Shown here piece by piece: positions 1-9,051 of a stretch of DNA of 64,000 nt. Source of the DNA: Cyclobacteriaceae bacterium (lineage in GTDB: Bacteria > Bacteroidota > Bacteroidia > Cytophagales > Cyclobacteriaceae); the NCBI GenBank assembly GCA_016787665.1, contig JAEUUC010000010.1:404659-468658 (forward strand). The letters are read 5' to 3'. A program made the position numbers and the translations under genes. The notes below the pieces were generated by a model. That model was not told the DNA's origin and did no database searches. It saw only the letters and a list, made by a program, of their open reading frames with translations. The first letter of the stretch is position 1; each line of letters opens with the position of its first letter.

Positions 1-315
1 CGCAGACCACAGCAGGGACTGGAGCACACCACTGTCTATCGTTATGAGGTCAACCCCGGCTCGGATGCTATTGCTGAATTGCAACAAGCGCATACGCTAC
101 TGGGGATTGTAAAAAAGCAGCGCAGCATTTTCTGGCTGGCCGAGGTAAAGATTCATCTGGACAAGGTTGGGGAAAGTTTTTTTGTTGAGTTGGAGGCCAT
201 TGATCGCGGCAAGCGTATCAAAGCAGAGGAATTGCAGGCGCGTTGCCGGCACGTGCAAAAACTTCTTGGCGTTTCCGAAGAGGAGATCATCCCCACCGGG
301 TATCTCGAGTCCTGA
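1..315 (+). CDS. CYTH-domain protein (class IV adenylate cyclase-like), 3' part
   Basis: The window opens inside this gene; the frame is open from base 1 and the last 104 codons are visible. The visible protein has the C-terminal half of a CYTH barrel: an LLGIVKKQR strand, then EVKIHLDKV followed by FFVELEAID, and a final LLGVSEEEIIPTGYLE. This pattern is typical of the CyaB / thiamine-triphosphatase family, which binds triphosphate substrates and a divalent metal through acidic and basic residues inside a beta tunnel. Family members are either class IV adenylate cyclases or small triphosphatases; the N-terminal ExExK motif that would help decide lies outside the window. No signal peptide can be judged. 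The domain family is fairly secure, the substrate is not. Confidence 0.75.
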   Translation, partial: RRPQQGLEHTTVYRYEVNPGSDAIAELQQAHTLLGIVKKQRSIFWLAEVKIHLDKVGESFFVELEAIDRGKRIKAEELQARCRHVQKLLGVSEEEIIPTGYLES

Positions 316-417
316 CTGCTGGCGTGAGCGGTGTTCAAAAACTCGAACCCTTGCTTCGCTGGACAAAAACTTCACGTCAGTAATTACGTACCTTAGCTTA
401 CCCATAACTGAAATATT

Positions 418-3400
418 ATGCGACTGCTTGTAGCCCTTTTCTCACTGTTGTCCTTTTCCGCCCTGGCGCAAAACCCCCTGTGGATGCGTTACCCGGCTAT
501 TTCACCCGATGGAAGCCAAATCGCTTTCACGTACCAGGGTGACCTGTATGTGGTCAGCGCTCAGGGTGGCCGGGCCATGCCGGTTACCGCGCATCCGGCT
601 CATGATTTTATGCCGGTGTGGCTGCCCGATGGCAAGACGCTCGCCTTTGCCTCCGACCGGTTTGGCAATCTGGACATCTTCAGTATTCCGGCCAGTGGCG
701 GTATGGCTACCCGCCTGACGTATCACTCGGCCAACGATTATCCGGTATCGGTTTCACCGGACGGCCGTCATATTCTGTTTAATTCCCGCAGGGCCGACAG
801 CGAGCGATATGCCGACTTCCCCAACGGGGCGATGCCCGAGTTGTATAGCGTGCCGGTAACGGGTGGCCGCAATGTGATGGTGTTGACAACGCCCTCCGAA
901 GCCGCGGTGTACAATGCTTCGGCTACAAAAATCTACTACCAGGATCGCAAAGGGTATGAGGACATTTGGCGCAAACACCATGTGTCGTCCATTGCGCGCG
1001 ACCTGTGGGTGTACGACTCCAAAAACGGAACCCATACCCAACTGACCACCTTTGGGGGCGAAGACCGCAACCCGGTTGTGGATGCGCAGGAAAACTATCT
1101 GTACTACCTCAGCGAAGAAAGCGGATCATTTAACGTCCATCGGTTGGCGCTGAAGGCGGGCAACGAAAAAACGCAAATCACCACATTCCGCAACCATCCG
1201 GTGCGCTTTCTCACGATGTCGTCTACCGGTGTACTGTGCTTTTCCTATGATGGCGAAATCTATACGTTGAAAGACGGGCAGCCGAAAAAAGTGAACATCA
1301 GCATTCAAACGGAAAGCAAGCTGAATCCCTATGAAATTGTCTCCATCAGCAGCGGAGCGACCGAGCTGGCGGTTTCACCCAATGGCAAGGAAGTAGCCTT
1401 TGTCGTGCGTGGAGAAATTTTCGTTACCTCCGTGGAGGGTGGCGTTACGAAACGAATCACCAACACACCCGACCAGGAGCGCAGCGTGAGCTTTAGCCAG
1501 GACGGCCGGCAGCTCGTGTATGCCGGTGAGCGCGACAACAACTGGAACGTCTACCGCACCTCTATTGCACGCCCGGAAGAACCGTATTTTTATGCGTCTA
1601 CGGTGCTGAAAGAGGAACCCGTGGTGGCCACGATAGCCGAAGAGTTTCAGCCTTCATTTTCGCCCGATGGCACCGAGGTGGCCTACCTGGAGGAACGCAC
1701 CACCCTGCGCGTAGTAAACCTGGCTACCAAAGCCGTGCGCACCATCCTGCCGGGCAACAAAAACTATTCGTATTCCGATGGCGATCAGTTTTACGATTGG
1801 TCCCCCGATGGCAAGTGGTTTTTGGTCGACTTCAATCCCGAGAACCATTGGATCAGCGAAGTGGGGCTGGTGAGCGCCAGCGGAAAGGCTGACGTGGTGA
1901 ACCTCACCCGCAGCGGCTACAACGATGGAGCCGGCCGGTGGATGATGAAAGGAAAAATGATGTTGTGGTTCAGCGACCGTGACGGTATGAAAAATCACGG
2001 AAGTTGGGGTGCCAGCAGCGATGCCTATGGCATGTTTTTCACCCAGGAGGCATACGACCGCTTCCGCCTGAGCGAGGAAGATTTCAAACTGTTGAAGGAG
2101 AAGGAAGAAAAGGACAAAGACAAGGAAAAGGACAAATTGAAAGACGATAAGGGAAAAGCCAAAGCAACCGCGACAATCAAAGAGCCGGAAAAGAAATCGG
2201 ATGACGTGGTGATCGACCTCAAGGGCCTGGAGGAACGCAAGGCCAAACTCACTATCCATTCTTCCTTGTTGGCTGATGCCATCGTATCTGAAGATGGCGA
2301 GCGGCTGTTCTACCTGGCGCGCATCGAAAAGGGGGTTGACTTGTGGACGACCAACTTACGAACCCGCGAAACCAAAATACTGACCAAACTGGGGGACAAC
2401 GCCAGCAATCTCTCGCTGAGCAAAGACGGAAAGAAATTGTTTGTGCTGGTAGACGGACGGCCCAACAAAGTGGATGCGGAATCCGGGAAGAAGGAGCCCA
2501 TCAGCATCAACGGTGAAATGCAGCTGCAAAAGCAAAAAGAGCTCGCCTACATTTTCGATCACGCCTGGCGGCAAACGTTGAAGAAGTTTTACGTCACCGA
2601 CATGCATGGTGTCGACTGGGCTTTTTATAAGAAAGAGTACGCCAAGTTTCTGCCCCACATCAGCAACAACTGGGAGTTCTCCGAAATGCTGAGTGAGCTG
2701 TTGGGTGAACTTAACGCTTCGCATACCGGATGTCGCTATGCACCCGATATGAAGAACCCGGACGCCACGGCTTCGCTCGGGCTGTTGTTCGACCAGAACT
2801 ACACGGGCAATGGCATGCGGGTGGCGGAGGTACTCAAACGCGGACCGTTCGACCGGGCCGACTCGAAAGTAAAACGTGGCACCCTGATTGAAAAAATTGA
2901 CGATGATGTGTTGCAGCCCGGCAGCGATGTGTTTCAGTTCCTCAATCGTAAGGCTGGCAAAAACACGCTGGTCACGCTCTATGACCCCGCCACGAAAATG
3001 CGCTGGGAAGAAGTGGTGAAGCCCGTGAGCCTGGGGGCCGAAGGTGAAATGCTGTACAGGCGTTGGGTAGACAGACGGGCCGCCCAGGTCGATAGCCTTT
3101 CAAACGGCCGCATCGGTTACCTGCACGTGCGCGGCATGAACGACCCCAGCTACCGCGTGGTGTATGAAGAAGCGCTGGGCAAGCACGCCAACAAAGAGTC
3201 ATTGATTGTGGATACGCGTTCGAACGGAGGCGGTTGGCTGCACGAAGACCTGGCCACGTTCCTCAGCGGCCGCAAGTATCTGGATGTTATTCCGCGCGGG
3301 CAATACATTGGCTTTGAGCCGCAGTTCAAGTGGACGAAGCCCTCCGCAGTGCTCGTGGGCGAGAGCAATTACTCCGATGCGCATATGTTTCCCTTTGCGT

Positions 3401-3708
3401 ATCACGCCAAAGATCTGGGCATCACGGTGGGCATGCCGATACCCGGCACGGGCACAGCCGTGTGGTGGGAAACTCAAATCGATCCTACGTTGGTATTTGG
3501 TATACCCCAGGTGGGCATGGTGGGTGCGGATGGTAAGTTTTTGGAAAACACGCAGCTGGAGCCCACCTACACGGTGAAGAATAAGTATGAAAACCTGGTG
3601 AAGGGGCGCGATGAACAAGTGGAGAAAGCCGTTGAGATTTTAATGAAGCAAATGGCGGAAAAACCCGACCCGGGCAAAGTGAAATCGCTGGAGAACAAAA
3701 AAAACTGA
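418..3708 (+). CDS. Tricorn-type S41 protease, exported
   Basis: A 1096-residue protein starting with a clean signal peptide (MRLLVALFSLLSFSALAQ), so it should act in the periplasm or outer envelope. Residues of about 20-500 are PD40/WD40-like propeller repeats (many SPDG and FSPDG turns), as in tricorn proteases, where the propellers gate substrate entry. A very lysine/aspartate-rich linker occurs at about 560-595. The C-terminal third is a PDZ-like segment (LGLLF, GTLIEKIDDD) and a tail-specific protease domain with the nucleophile region ESNYSDAH; Ser986 is the likely nucleophile. Tricorn homologues trim peptides released by other proteases. The gene stands alone, with a terminator-like hairpin about 110 bases downstream. 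Family assignment is strong; the peptide substrates are unknown. Confidence 0.88.
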   Translation: MRLLVALFSLLSFSALAQNPLWMRYPAISPDGSQIAFTYQGDLYVVSAQGGRAMPVTAHPAHDFMPVWLPDGKTLAFASDRFGNLDIFSIPASGGMATRLTYHSANDYPVSVSPDGRHILFNSRRADSERYADFPNGAMPELYSVPVTGGRNVMVLTTPSEAAVYNASATKIYYQDRKGYEDIWRKHHVSSIARDLWVYDSKNGTHTQLTTFGGEDRNPVVDAQENYLYYLSEESGSFNVHRLALKAGNEKTQITTFRNHPVRFLTMSSTGVLCFSYDGEIYTLKDGQPKKVNISIQTESKLNPYEIVSISSGATELAVSPNGKEVAFVVRGEIFVTSVEGGVTKRITNTPDQERSVSFSQDGRQLVYAGERDNNWNVYRTSIARPEEPYFYASTVLKEEPVVATIAEEFQPSFSPDGTEVAYLEERTTLRVVNLATKAVRTILPGNKNYSYSDGDQFYDWSPDGKWFLVDFNPENHWISEVGLVSASGKADVVNLTRSGYNDGAGRWMMKGKMMLWFSDRDGMKNHGSWGASSDAYGMFFTQEAYDRFRLSEEDFKLLKEKEEKDKDKEKDKLKDDKGKAKATATIKEPEKKSDDVVIDLKGLEERKAKLTIHSSLLADAIVSEDGERLFYLARIEKGVDLWTTNLRTRETKILTKLGDNASNLSLSKDGKKLFVLVDGRPNKVDAESGKKEPISINGEMQLQKQKELAYIFDHAWRQTLKKFYVTDMHGVDWAFYKKEYAKFLPHISNNWEFSEMLSELLGELNASHTGCRYAPDMKNPDATASLGLLFDQNYTGNGMRVAEVLKRGPFDRADSKVKRGTLIEKIDDDVLQPGSDVFQFLNRKAGKNTLVTLYDPATKMRWEEVVKPVSLGAEGEMLYRRWVDRRAAQVDSLSNGRIGYLHVRGMNDPSYRVVYEEALGKHANKESLIVDTRSNGGGWLHEDLATFLSGRKYLDVIPRGQYIGFEPQFKWTKPSAVLVGESNYSDAHMFPFAYHAKDLGITVGMPIPGTGTAVWWETQIDPTLVFGIPQVGMVGADGKFLENTQLEPTYTVKNKYENLVKGRDEQVEKAVEILMKQMAEKPDPGKVKSLENKKN

Positions 3709-4014
3709 GCTGCCGGAGGGGAATGGCGACTTTGACTGCTCGAGGTTGGCAATAAATATACGGACCGGTCGTTGTTGAACTGCGCGTGCATTTTTCAAAA
3801 GCACGTAAACGACCAGGAAACAGGGCGCTTCACCAAAGGGGAAATCGTTAGTTTGGTTTGGATCGGTGAGGTGGCCCTGTTTTTTTTTGAGTCACGTTGC
3901 TACCCGGTTTCTTTATCGATTCCATCCAATCTGAATCGCGCGACAGGCGGCCCTCTCTATCGTTCTGTTTTCGGCAGCAATCAAGTAAATTAGCGAGCTA
4001 CAAACTTGCTGCCC
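3709..4014. other. Intergenic region, tricorn protease to sensor kinase
   Basis: This 306-base gap holds one strong hairpin followed by a T run (listed separately). A 73-codon open frame at 3772-3993 starts without a ribosome-binding site and matches nothing I recognise, so I do not call it. Just before the kinase gene there is TAAATTAG at about 3986, a loose match to the Bacteroidota -7 element TAnnTTTG. I see no other structure. Confidence 0.5.
3820..3889 (+). terminator. Rho-independent terminator of the tricorn gene
   Basis: ACAGGGC at 3820-3826 pairs with GCCCTGT at 3874-3880, with extra pairing TCACC/GGTGA inside the stem. A run of T residues follows directly. The loop is long, and the site is 110 bases after the protease stop codon. 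Confidence 0.6.
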
Positions 4015-5775
4015 ATGCGATTGCTCGTTTTCCTCTTCCTTTCTTTCTCTATCTCTCTTGTTGGCTATGCTCAGCCCGATAGTTTGTCTGATCGCGCTAA
4101 GGTTGAGTACATCAACAAAAACTTCTACCAGCTCTACAGCGCGGACTTTACAAACGCGTTGACGCTTACCCAGTGGGCAGCCGAAACCGCACACACCAAC
4201 GGATGGAAAGAGGAGGAGGCTTTTGCTCAGTTGGGGTGGGGCGTTGTTACCTATCTGGGTGGAGACTATACCCATGTGCTGCCAAAATATTTACGTGCGC
4301 TGGAACTGTTTGAGGCACTCGGCCACAAGGCCGGCATTGTGGCGGTGAACAATGAAATGGCCGTGTTCTATCATAAGCAAAAGGATCTCACCAACTGTTT
4401 CCAGGCGCTGGACCGGGCCGAAAAACTGGCGCGTGAGATTGGTGATTGGGAAAAATTGGGAACCAGCCTCGGGCATCGGGGCGCCTTCTTGTTGCGCAGG
4501 GGCCAACACCTCGAAGCAAAGCCCTACTTTTTGGAAGTGTTTGAGATACGAAAAAAGACCAACGACAGCGTAGGGTTGGGCTACGTGCTGCTGGACCTCG
4601 CGGAGTTAGCCGCTAACGACAATGATTATGCCCAGGCGATTGCACTCATCGATCAATCGAGCGTTATCCGAAGCAAAATTGACGACCGGTACGGATTGGC
4701 GGTGAATACCGTTACCAAGGGTGAATTGTATAGCCGGGCCAATAATCTGCCGATGGCCATCGAATGGCTGGAGTCTGGCCTGCAACAGGCGCGCGAGGTG
4801 GGGTACACCGATTTGGTTCAGCATACGTGCAAGGGCCTGGCGGAGGCTTACCAACAAACCGGAAACTTTGAGAAAGCATACCACTACCTGACCGAATTCA
4901 ACTCCGCGCGCGACAGCTTATTCACGGTTGAAAAAGCAAAGGCGATATCCGAACTGCAAACGCGCTACGAAACCGAGAAAAAAGAAATTCAATTGGCAGA
5001 ACAGCAACGCGAACTGATCCAAAGCCGGTGGCTCATGGCCGGACTGTCGCTTGTCTTCATTCTGGTGATCGTGATTGTGTGGATCAGTCGCCAGCAAATA
5101 CTGGCACGGCAAAAGCAGCGGCTGGCGGTTCAGGAAAAAGAATTCCAGCAAAAACTCACCGAGGCCGTGATTGATCAGCAGGAAAAAGAACGGGCACGCC
5201 TGGCGCGTGATCTGCATGACGGTCTCGGGCAAATGATTTCAGGCGTACAGTTGTGCCTTCAGCAATCCACGGAAACCAGCCGGGCACAGGCGTCTGACAC
5301 GTTGCAGCAAATGCATCGGGAGATTCGGAATATTGTTTTTGAGCTGTTGCCGCGCACCCTTTCGGATGATGGCCTGGTAGCTTCGCTGCACGAGTTGGCG
5401 AATCGCTTGAATGCGTCCGGAAAAATTCACGTGGCCATTACCAGCCAGCAGAACAGCCGCCTGGATGCGCGCCTCGAAGTATCGCTGTACCGCATCTGCC
5501 AGGAGTGGATCAACAACATCTTGAAATATGCGCACGCCACATCCATTTCCGTTTACCTTCGTGAAAGCGAGGGCGAATGTACGCTCACGATTGAGGACAA
5601 CGGGCAAGGCTTCGATCCGGCAAACCTGAACCGGGGTGGCGGCAACGGCTGGAAAAATATCCAGTCGCGCGCCCGTTTACACCAGGGCGAAGTGTTCGCA
5701 GACTCCTCGCCCGGCCACGCGGGCAGCACGTTGGTTGTTTCCATACCCCAAACCACCTGGCGGCAGGTAGCCTGA
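4015..5775 (+). CDS. TPR-containing sensor histidine kinase (NarL/DegS-type)
   Basis: The ATG at 4015 is preferred over an upstream TTG at 4006 because it begins a good signal peptide (MRLLVFLFLSFSISLVGYAQ). The 586-residue product has about seven periplasmic TPR-like helical repeats (residues 20-310), a transmembrane helix at about 339-358, a coiled segment, then a HisKA_3 domain (ERARLARDLHDGLGQ) with phospho-acceptor His401. The HATPase domain shows the N box (CQEWINNILKYA), G1 (IEDNGQGFDP) and G2 (GGNGWKNIQSRA). Such kinases autophosphorylate and pass phosphate to a LuxR-type regulator. Here that partner starts one base after the stop codon, so the two form an operon. The signal sensed is unknown. 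Confidence 0.9.
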   Translation: MRLLVFLFLSFSISLVGYAQPDSLSDRAKVEYINKNFYQLYSADFTNALTLTQWAAETAHTNGWKEEEAFAQLGWGVVTYLGGDYTHVLPKYLRALELFEALGHKAGIVAVNNEMAVFYHKQKDLTNCFQALDRAEKLAREIGDWEKLGTSLGHRGAFLLRRGQHLEAKPYFLEVFEIRKKTNDSVGLGYVLLDLAELAANDNDYAQAIALIDQSSVIRSKIDDRYGLAVNTVTKGELYSRANNLPMAIEWLESGLQQAREVGYTDLVQHTCKGLAEAYQQTGNFEKAYHYLTEFNSARDSLFTVEKAKAISELQTRYETEKKEIQLAEQQRELIQSRWLMAGLSLVFILVIVIVWISRQQILARQKQRLAVQEKEFQQKLTEAVIDQQEKERARLARDLHDGLGQMISGVQLCLQQSTETSRAQASDTLQQMHREIRNIVFELLPRTLSDDGLVASLHELANRLNASGKIHVAITSQQNSRLDARLEVSLYRICQEWINNILKYAHATSISVYLRESEGECTLTIEDNGQGFDPANLNRGGGNGWKNIQSRARLHQGEVFADSSPGHAGSTLVVSIPQTTWRQVA

Positions 5776-5776
5776 T

Positions 5777-6382
5777 ATGAAAGTAGTTTTAGTAGACGAT
5801 CACCAGATTTTAACCGATGGCATCCACCGTTTGCTGAACACACCGTTCGAGGTGGTGGCCACGTTCAGTAATCCGCTGGAGGCGCTGGCATTCATGCGCA
5901 CCCACGAGGTCGATTTGTTAGTTACTGACTATGAAATGCCCGGCATCAACGGAATAGAACTATTCACACGCGCACGCGAGCTACATCCGTTACTGAAAGG
6001 TGTGCTGCTAACCATGCACGATGAAGCCAGCGTGGCCCGCAGAGCCATCAAAGCGGGGCTGCAGGGTTTCCTGCTCAAAAACGCAAGCCAGAACGAACTT
6101 TCACTTGCGCTCGGCAAAGTGCGGCAGGGGCACTCGTACATCAGCCCGGAAATCACCGCACGCCTGCTGGAACCGGAGAAAACCACGCAACCGCTTTCCG
6201 AGCGCGAACGACAGGTGTTGCAACTCATCATCAAAGAATACACGAACAAACAAATTGCCGATGCGCTGCACCTGAGTGAACGCACCGTGGAAACCTATCG
6301 AAAAAATCTCTTTGCAAAAGCCAACACCAATAACATTGTGGGGCTGGTGAAGTACGCCTACGCCCATAAGCTGGTGGAGTAG
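5777..6382 (+). CDS. Two-component response regulator, NarL/LuxR family
   Basis: A 201-residue regulator. Residues 1-115 form a receiver domain with acidic pocket DD (VDDHQ), phospho-acceptor Asp51 (LLVTDYEMPG), the conserved Thr (LLTMHD) and Lys (FLLKNAS). Residues about 135-200 are a GerE-type helix-turn-helix (SERERQVLQL, then NKQIADALHLSERTVETYRKN, split here by description only). It begins one base after the stop of the TPR sensor kinase and is almost certainly its cognate output. Phosphorylation should favour dimerisation and DNA binding. The targets are not evident; the exported protein downstream could be one, but that is a guess. Confidence 0.93.
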   Translation: MKVVLVDDHQILTDGIHRLLNTPFEVVATFSNPLEALAFMRTHEVDLLVTDYEMPGINGIELFTRARELHPLLKGVLLTMHDEASVARRAIKAGLQGFLLKNASQNELSLALGKVRQGHSYISPEITARLLEPEKTTQPLSERERQVLQLIIKEYTNKQIADALHLSERTVETYRKNLFAKANTNNIVGLVKYAYAHKLVE

Positions 6383-6481
6383 CCTCCGTACCAGTACGGT
6401 AGCGCATTTCAGGGAAAACCGGTAATGCCGCGCCTTCGTGGTTCGGCTAGTTTTGGTCACCAAAACAAAACCGGAACACCT

Positions 6482-7477
6482 ATGAAAAAATTACTCATCC
6501 TCATGTGCCTGTGGTGGTGCAGCACTACCGCCTGGGCCCAAACGCTCACAGCCGAAAACGTAACCGACAAGGGCGGCTATGGCGAGAAGAACCTGCGCAA
6601 AGCGCCCCGCAAAGTGTACATCGCCAGCTTTCGTACTTACTTCCACGTGCTGGCTGCCGCAGAAGCGTCATCCATCGGGGGGTCGTTTAAAAACAACACC
6701 AAAACCTCCATGGTGGTAGCGGTTAGCGGTGTGGATACTCCTGATTTTCTTGAAGTGACAAACGCAGCGTACACCAAATTCACAGACGCGCTAAAGGCCA
6801 AGGGCTTTGAAATTCTTACAGCCGATGATGCCGCGAAATCCGATCAATACAGCGATTGGATTCGCAAAGAAGGTGGCGAGCTGAGTTACGCCCAGATACC
6901 GGGCTTCGTAAGCGCCACACCCACCGGCTACAGCTATTTTGTTAAGAAAGAAAACAAAGACGGGCGCGAAAAAGCGGCCATGATCGACAAGAGTCCGAAG
7001 ATTTCGCGCGACCTCGATGGGGCCATCATTATCGATGTGGCGTTCGCCTTCCCCTTCCTCGACATGAAAACAGCCTCGTCAAACCTGGCGGGCTACTCAT
7101 CGGTAAAAGCCAAAATTGACTTCGAGCTGGGCACCGCTTTTGGTATGGACGGAGCCACGCCCCTGATGGCGCCCACACAACTTAAGTTCGTCAGCAGCGA
7201 AGGCATGGGTAAGGATGCCATTTTGATGGTTAAGGTGAAAGGCGACTCATTCGATAGCGAAGCGCCCGTGTTCAAAGACAAGAAATTCAAAGAATCAAAC
7301 GTGGCCATGATGGATTACCGCCCCAACTACTATGGCGTGATTTGGAAGCAGGAGCAGCAGGTGAAAGTTTCGCATTACGCGGAGTGCGACAAGGCGTTGT
7401 ACAAGCAAGAGACCTTGCGGCTGGCTTCTGAATTTACCGATGAAGCGCTTAAGATTTTTTACAGCAACGCGTTTTAG
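6482..7477 (+). CDS. Exported protein of unknown function
   Basis: I do not recognise this family. The start at 6482 gives a typical signal peptide (MKKLLILMCLWWCSTTAWAQ); an upstream in-frame ATG at 6425 would place 19 odd residues before it. The mature part of about 310 residues is soluble-looking, with no further membrane helix. It alternates beta-strand-like stretches (KVYIASFRTYFHVL, GAIIIDVAFAFPFL, SSVKAKIDFELG) with charged loops. It lies about 100 bases after the response regulator in the same direction and is closed by two strong terminators, so it may be a separate transcript or the end of the kinase operon. The pattern hints at a periplasmic beta-rich protein, without a named function. 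Confidence 0.6.
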   Translation: MKKLLILMCLWWCSTTAWAQTLTAENVTDKGGYGEKNLRKAPRKVYIASFRTYFHVLAAAEASSIGGSFKNNTKTSMVVAVSGVDTPDFLEVTNAAYTKFTDALKAKGFEILTADDAAKSDQYSDWIRKEGGELSYAQIPGFVSATPTGYSYFVKKENKDGREKAAMIDKSPKISRDLDGAIIIDVAFAFPFLDMKTASSNLAGYSSVKAKIDFELGTAFGMDGATPLMAPTQLKFVSSEGMGKDAILMVKVKGDSFDSEAPVFKDKKFKESNVAMMDYRPNYYGVIWKQEQQVKVSHYAECDKALYKQETLRLASEFTDEALKIFYSNAF

Positions 7478-7493
7478 CCAGATCCTCCCGAAG

Positions 7494-7524
7494 CCGGAAC
7501 TTCCTCAGTCGTTCCGGTTTTTTT
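7494..7524 (+). terminator. Rho-independent terminator
   Basis: CCGGAAC at 7494-7500 and GTTCCGG at 7511-7517 form a perfect 7 bp stem with a 10-base loop, followed by seven T residues. It lies 17 bases after the stop codon of the exported protein. Confidence 0.85.
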
Positions 7525-7533
7525 GAGGACGTA

Positions 7534-7559
7534 GCCCTGCCGTAAGGCGGGGCTTTTTT
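7534..7559 (+). terminator. Second rho-independent terminator in tandem
   Basis: GCCCTGCC (7534-7541) pairs with GGCGGGGC (7546-7553), including one G-U pair, around a GTAA loop. Six T residues follow. It backs up the terminator just upstream and separates the convergent minus-strand gene. Confidence 0.8.
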
Positions 7560-7582
7560 ATCCCAGCAACAGTTCAACAAAC

Positions 7583-8464
7583 TTAATAGACTCCCAAATC
7601 GCGGCCCGACACCACCTCGCCTTGGTAACTTCGCCTGATCTCCTCCAGCAGTTTTTCCTCGCTGGAATCCCAGATCAACTGATGCGTGAGTAACAGCAGC
7701 TTGGGTTGGCTGTGGTTGGCAATCTCGGCCAGCTGCGTGGTGGACGTGTGAAAATCCGCATGGTAGGTTTTCCATTTGGGCGGCCTGCGGGCGTATCCGT
7801 CTTCGCTGTACACTTCGTGCACCAGCACATCGCAGCCCTGGCATTGCGCCATGATGCTTTCGCTGAACGTGCAATCGCCTGATACCACAATCGTGCGGTC
7901 GGGTGTAATGAATTTATAGCCGTACGAATACGTCCACGAGCCGTGCTTCACGGCAAAGGCCATAACGGTTACCCGTTCATCGCGGTAAATCTCTCCGTCT
8001 GTTATCTCCCTCACTTGTACACGATACGCCAGCGAGTCGCCCTTCTCCAATCCGAAGATGCGGATGTTGTAGTCTTCCTGGTAGGCTTGCTCGATATGGC
8101 GGCTGAAGTTAATGGTACCGCGCGGGCCAAAAACTTGTAAAGGCTCAGTGCGTTCCAGCACAGCAGGCGTGAACACGAAATCGGCATAGCCGGTGGTGTG
8201 ATCGCTGTGAAGGTGGGTGATGAAAAGGCGATTGAGCCGGGAGACCTCGAGGCCGGCTGCTGCAGCCCTTCGCACCACGCCCGGTCCGCAATCCACGATG
8301 TAGGGAAAGCCATCTACGACAATAGCCGTGGCCGGGCCGAAGCGCTCGGGGTCGGCATTGGGTGTGCCGGTGCCCAGCAGGATAACCTGTGTGCGCAGCC
8401 GCTGCGCGGGTGGGTTAGCGCAGTGGGCCAGGCCAAAAAGGGCGAGAACAAGCAAAACGCGCAT
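7583..8464 (-). CDS. Metallo-beta-lactamase-fold hydrolase, exported or lipoprotein
   Basis: The start at 8464 is chosen because it yields a 293-residue protein with a signal sequence ending at a cysteine (LFGLAHCANP, Cys15), possibly lipidated although the lipobox is imperfect. The MBL fold is clear: the metal motif THLHSDH gives His84, His86, Asp88 and His89, followed by KHGSW (His), VVSGDCTFSES (Asp) and LLLLTHQLIW (His). The overall pattern, with GTGTPNADPERFGPA at the N terminus, is that of the RNase Z / arylsulfatase-like subgroup of MBL enzymes, which hydrolyse phosphodiesters or related esters. A secreted member is more likely to act on a small ester than on tRNA. A promoter-like TACCTTTG lies 23 bases upstream of the start. 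Confidence 0.82.
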   Translation of the reverse strand: MRVLLVLALFGLAHCANPPAQRLRTQVILLGTGTPNADPERFGPATAIVVDGFPYIVDCGPGVVRRAAAAGLEVSRLNRLFITHLHSDHTTGYADFVFTPAVLERTEPLQVFGPRGTINFSRHIEQAYQEDYNIRIFGLEKGDSLAYRVQVREITDGEIYRDERVTVMAFAVKHGSWTYSYGYKFITPDRTIVVSGDCTFSESIMAQCQGCDVLVHEVYSEDGYARRPPKWKTYHADFHTSTTQLAEIANHSQPKLLLLTHQLIWDSSEEKLLEEIRRSYQGEVVSGRDLGVY

Positions 8465-8486
8465 GGGCAGGAGGTTTGGGTGCGGG

Positions 8487-8494
8487 CAAAGGTA
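8487..8494 (-). promoter_or_regulatory. Bacteroidota -7 promoter element TAnnTTTG
   Basis: Reading the minus strand, TACCTTTG is an exact match to the Bacteroidota sigma-ABfr -7 consensus TAnnTTTG. It ends 22 bases before the ATG of the MBL-fold gene. I do not see a clear TTG -33 element. Confidence 0.5.
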
Positions 8495-8529
8495 CGCCAT
8501 CGCAGCATGAGGGCAGGATGTGCCCTTTG

Positions 8530-8651
8530 ATGAAAAAAATATCAGCGCCCTGGCGTTAGGCGTATGGGCCCAGGCTGTAAATTAGGGTTGTATAAGTGGA
8601 ATAGGTGCAATGAATGTATTCCGATGTTGTAGCGCATTTGTTAGTTGACAT
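8530..8651 (+). repeat. Structured dispersed repeat, copy A (left part diverged)
   Basis: First of four same-orientation copies. It keeps the AAAAATATC segment, GGCGTTAGGCGTATG, GTAAATTAGGGTTG, and GGAATAGGTGCAATGAATG followed by TATTCCGAT. Beyond CCGAT it still resembles copy C over 21 bases up to GACATT. The left hairpins present in copies B-D are mostly lost. It sits at the left edge of the accessory block, immediately before the membrane/coiled-coil gene. Confidence 0.75.
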
Positions 8652-8670
8652 TTAGACAAACCAATAAAAT

Positions 8671-9048
8671 ATGGCAAAGACAGCAGATGAAATTGTATTC
8701 AATGTCCAGGGGGACGACAATGTAAAGCCCAATATTCAGGACGCTGTTAAATTGGAGACAACAGTTCTTGAGAACAAATACTTAAGGTGGATAGTAAGTA
8801 TTGGAGTAGCATTTCTAATCTTAAAGACGGTGGACACTGCTCAAGATTTGAGATTTATGCAAGGTAAGCAAGAGTACTTAGACAAGACAATCGAGAATAT
8901 ATATTCAGAACGGAATGAAGTCATAAACTCTTTGAAGGACGAAAATGTTAAACTCAAAAACGAACTGCTTGACAAGGAGAGGTTGAAAATTGAACTTGAG
9001 AGGGCAAAATTGGAATTGGAAAGACTTTCTTCAACAAAAAAGAAATAA
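8671..9048 (+). CDS. Small membrane-anchored coiled-coil protein, unknown
   Basis: I do not recognise this 125-residue protein. The first 36 residues are polar, followed by one transmembrane helix (YLRWIVSIGVAFLILKTV, about 37-54) and then a strongly charged, heptad-like coiled coil from about residue 70 to the end (KDENVKLKNELLDKERL and similar). That architecture suits a membrane tether or oligomerisation device. It is followed after only three bases by another small unknown gene, and an OLD-type nuclease starts about 440 bases downstream. The codons are AT-richer than the flanking chromosome, consistent with acquisition. A role as an accessory partner in a defence module is conceivable but unproven. 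Confidence 0.7.
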   Translation: MAKTADEIVFNVQGDDNVKPNIQDAVKLETTVLENKYLRWIVSIGVAFLILKTVDTAQDLRFMQGKQEYLDKTIENIYSERNEVINSLKDENVKLKNELLDKERLKIELERAKLELERLSSTKKK

Positions 9049-9051
9049 GAT

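Noticed and set aside
1654..2259. Minus-strand frame of 201 codons opposite the tricorn protease
   Set aside because: Antisense to propeller repeats and the K-rich linker; hydrophobic composition is an artefact.
3772..3993. Small gene of 73 codons in the gap after the tricorn protease
   Set aside because: It runs through the terminator hairpin, has no ribosome-binding site and no recognisable sequence.
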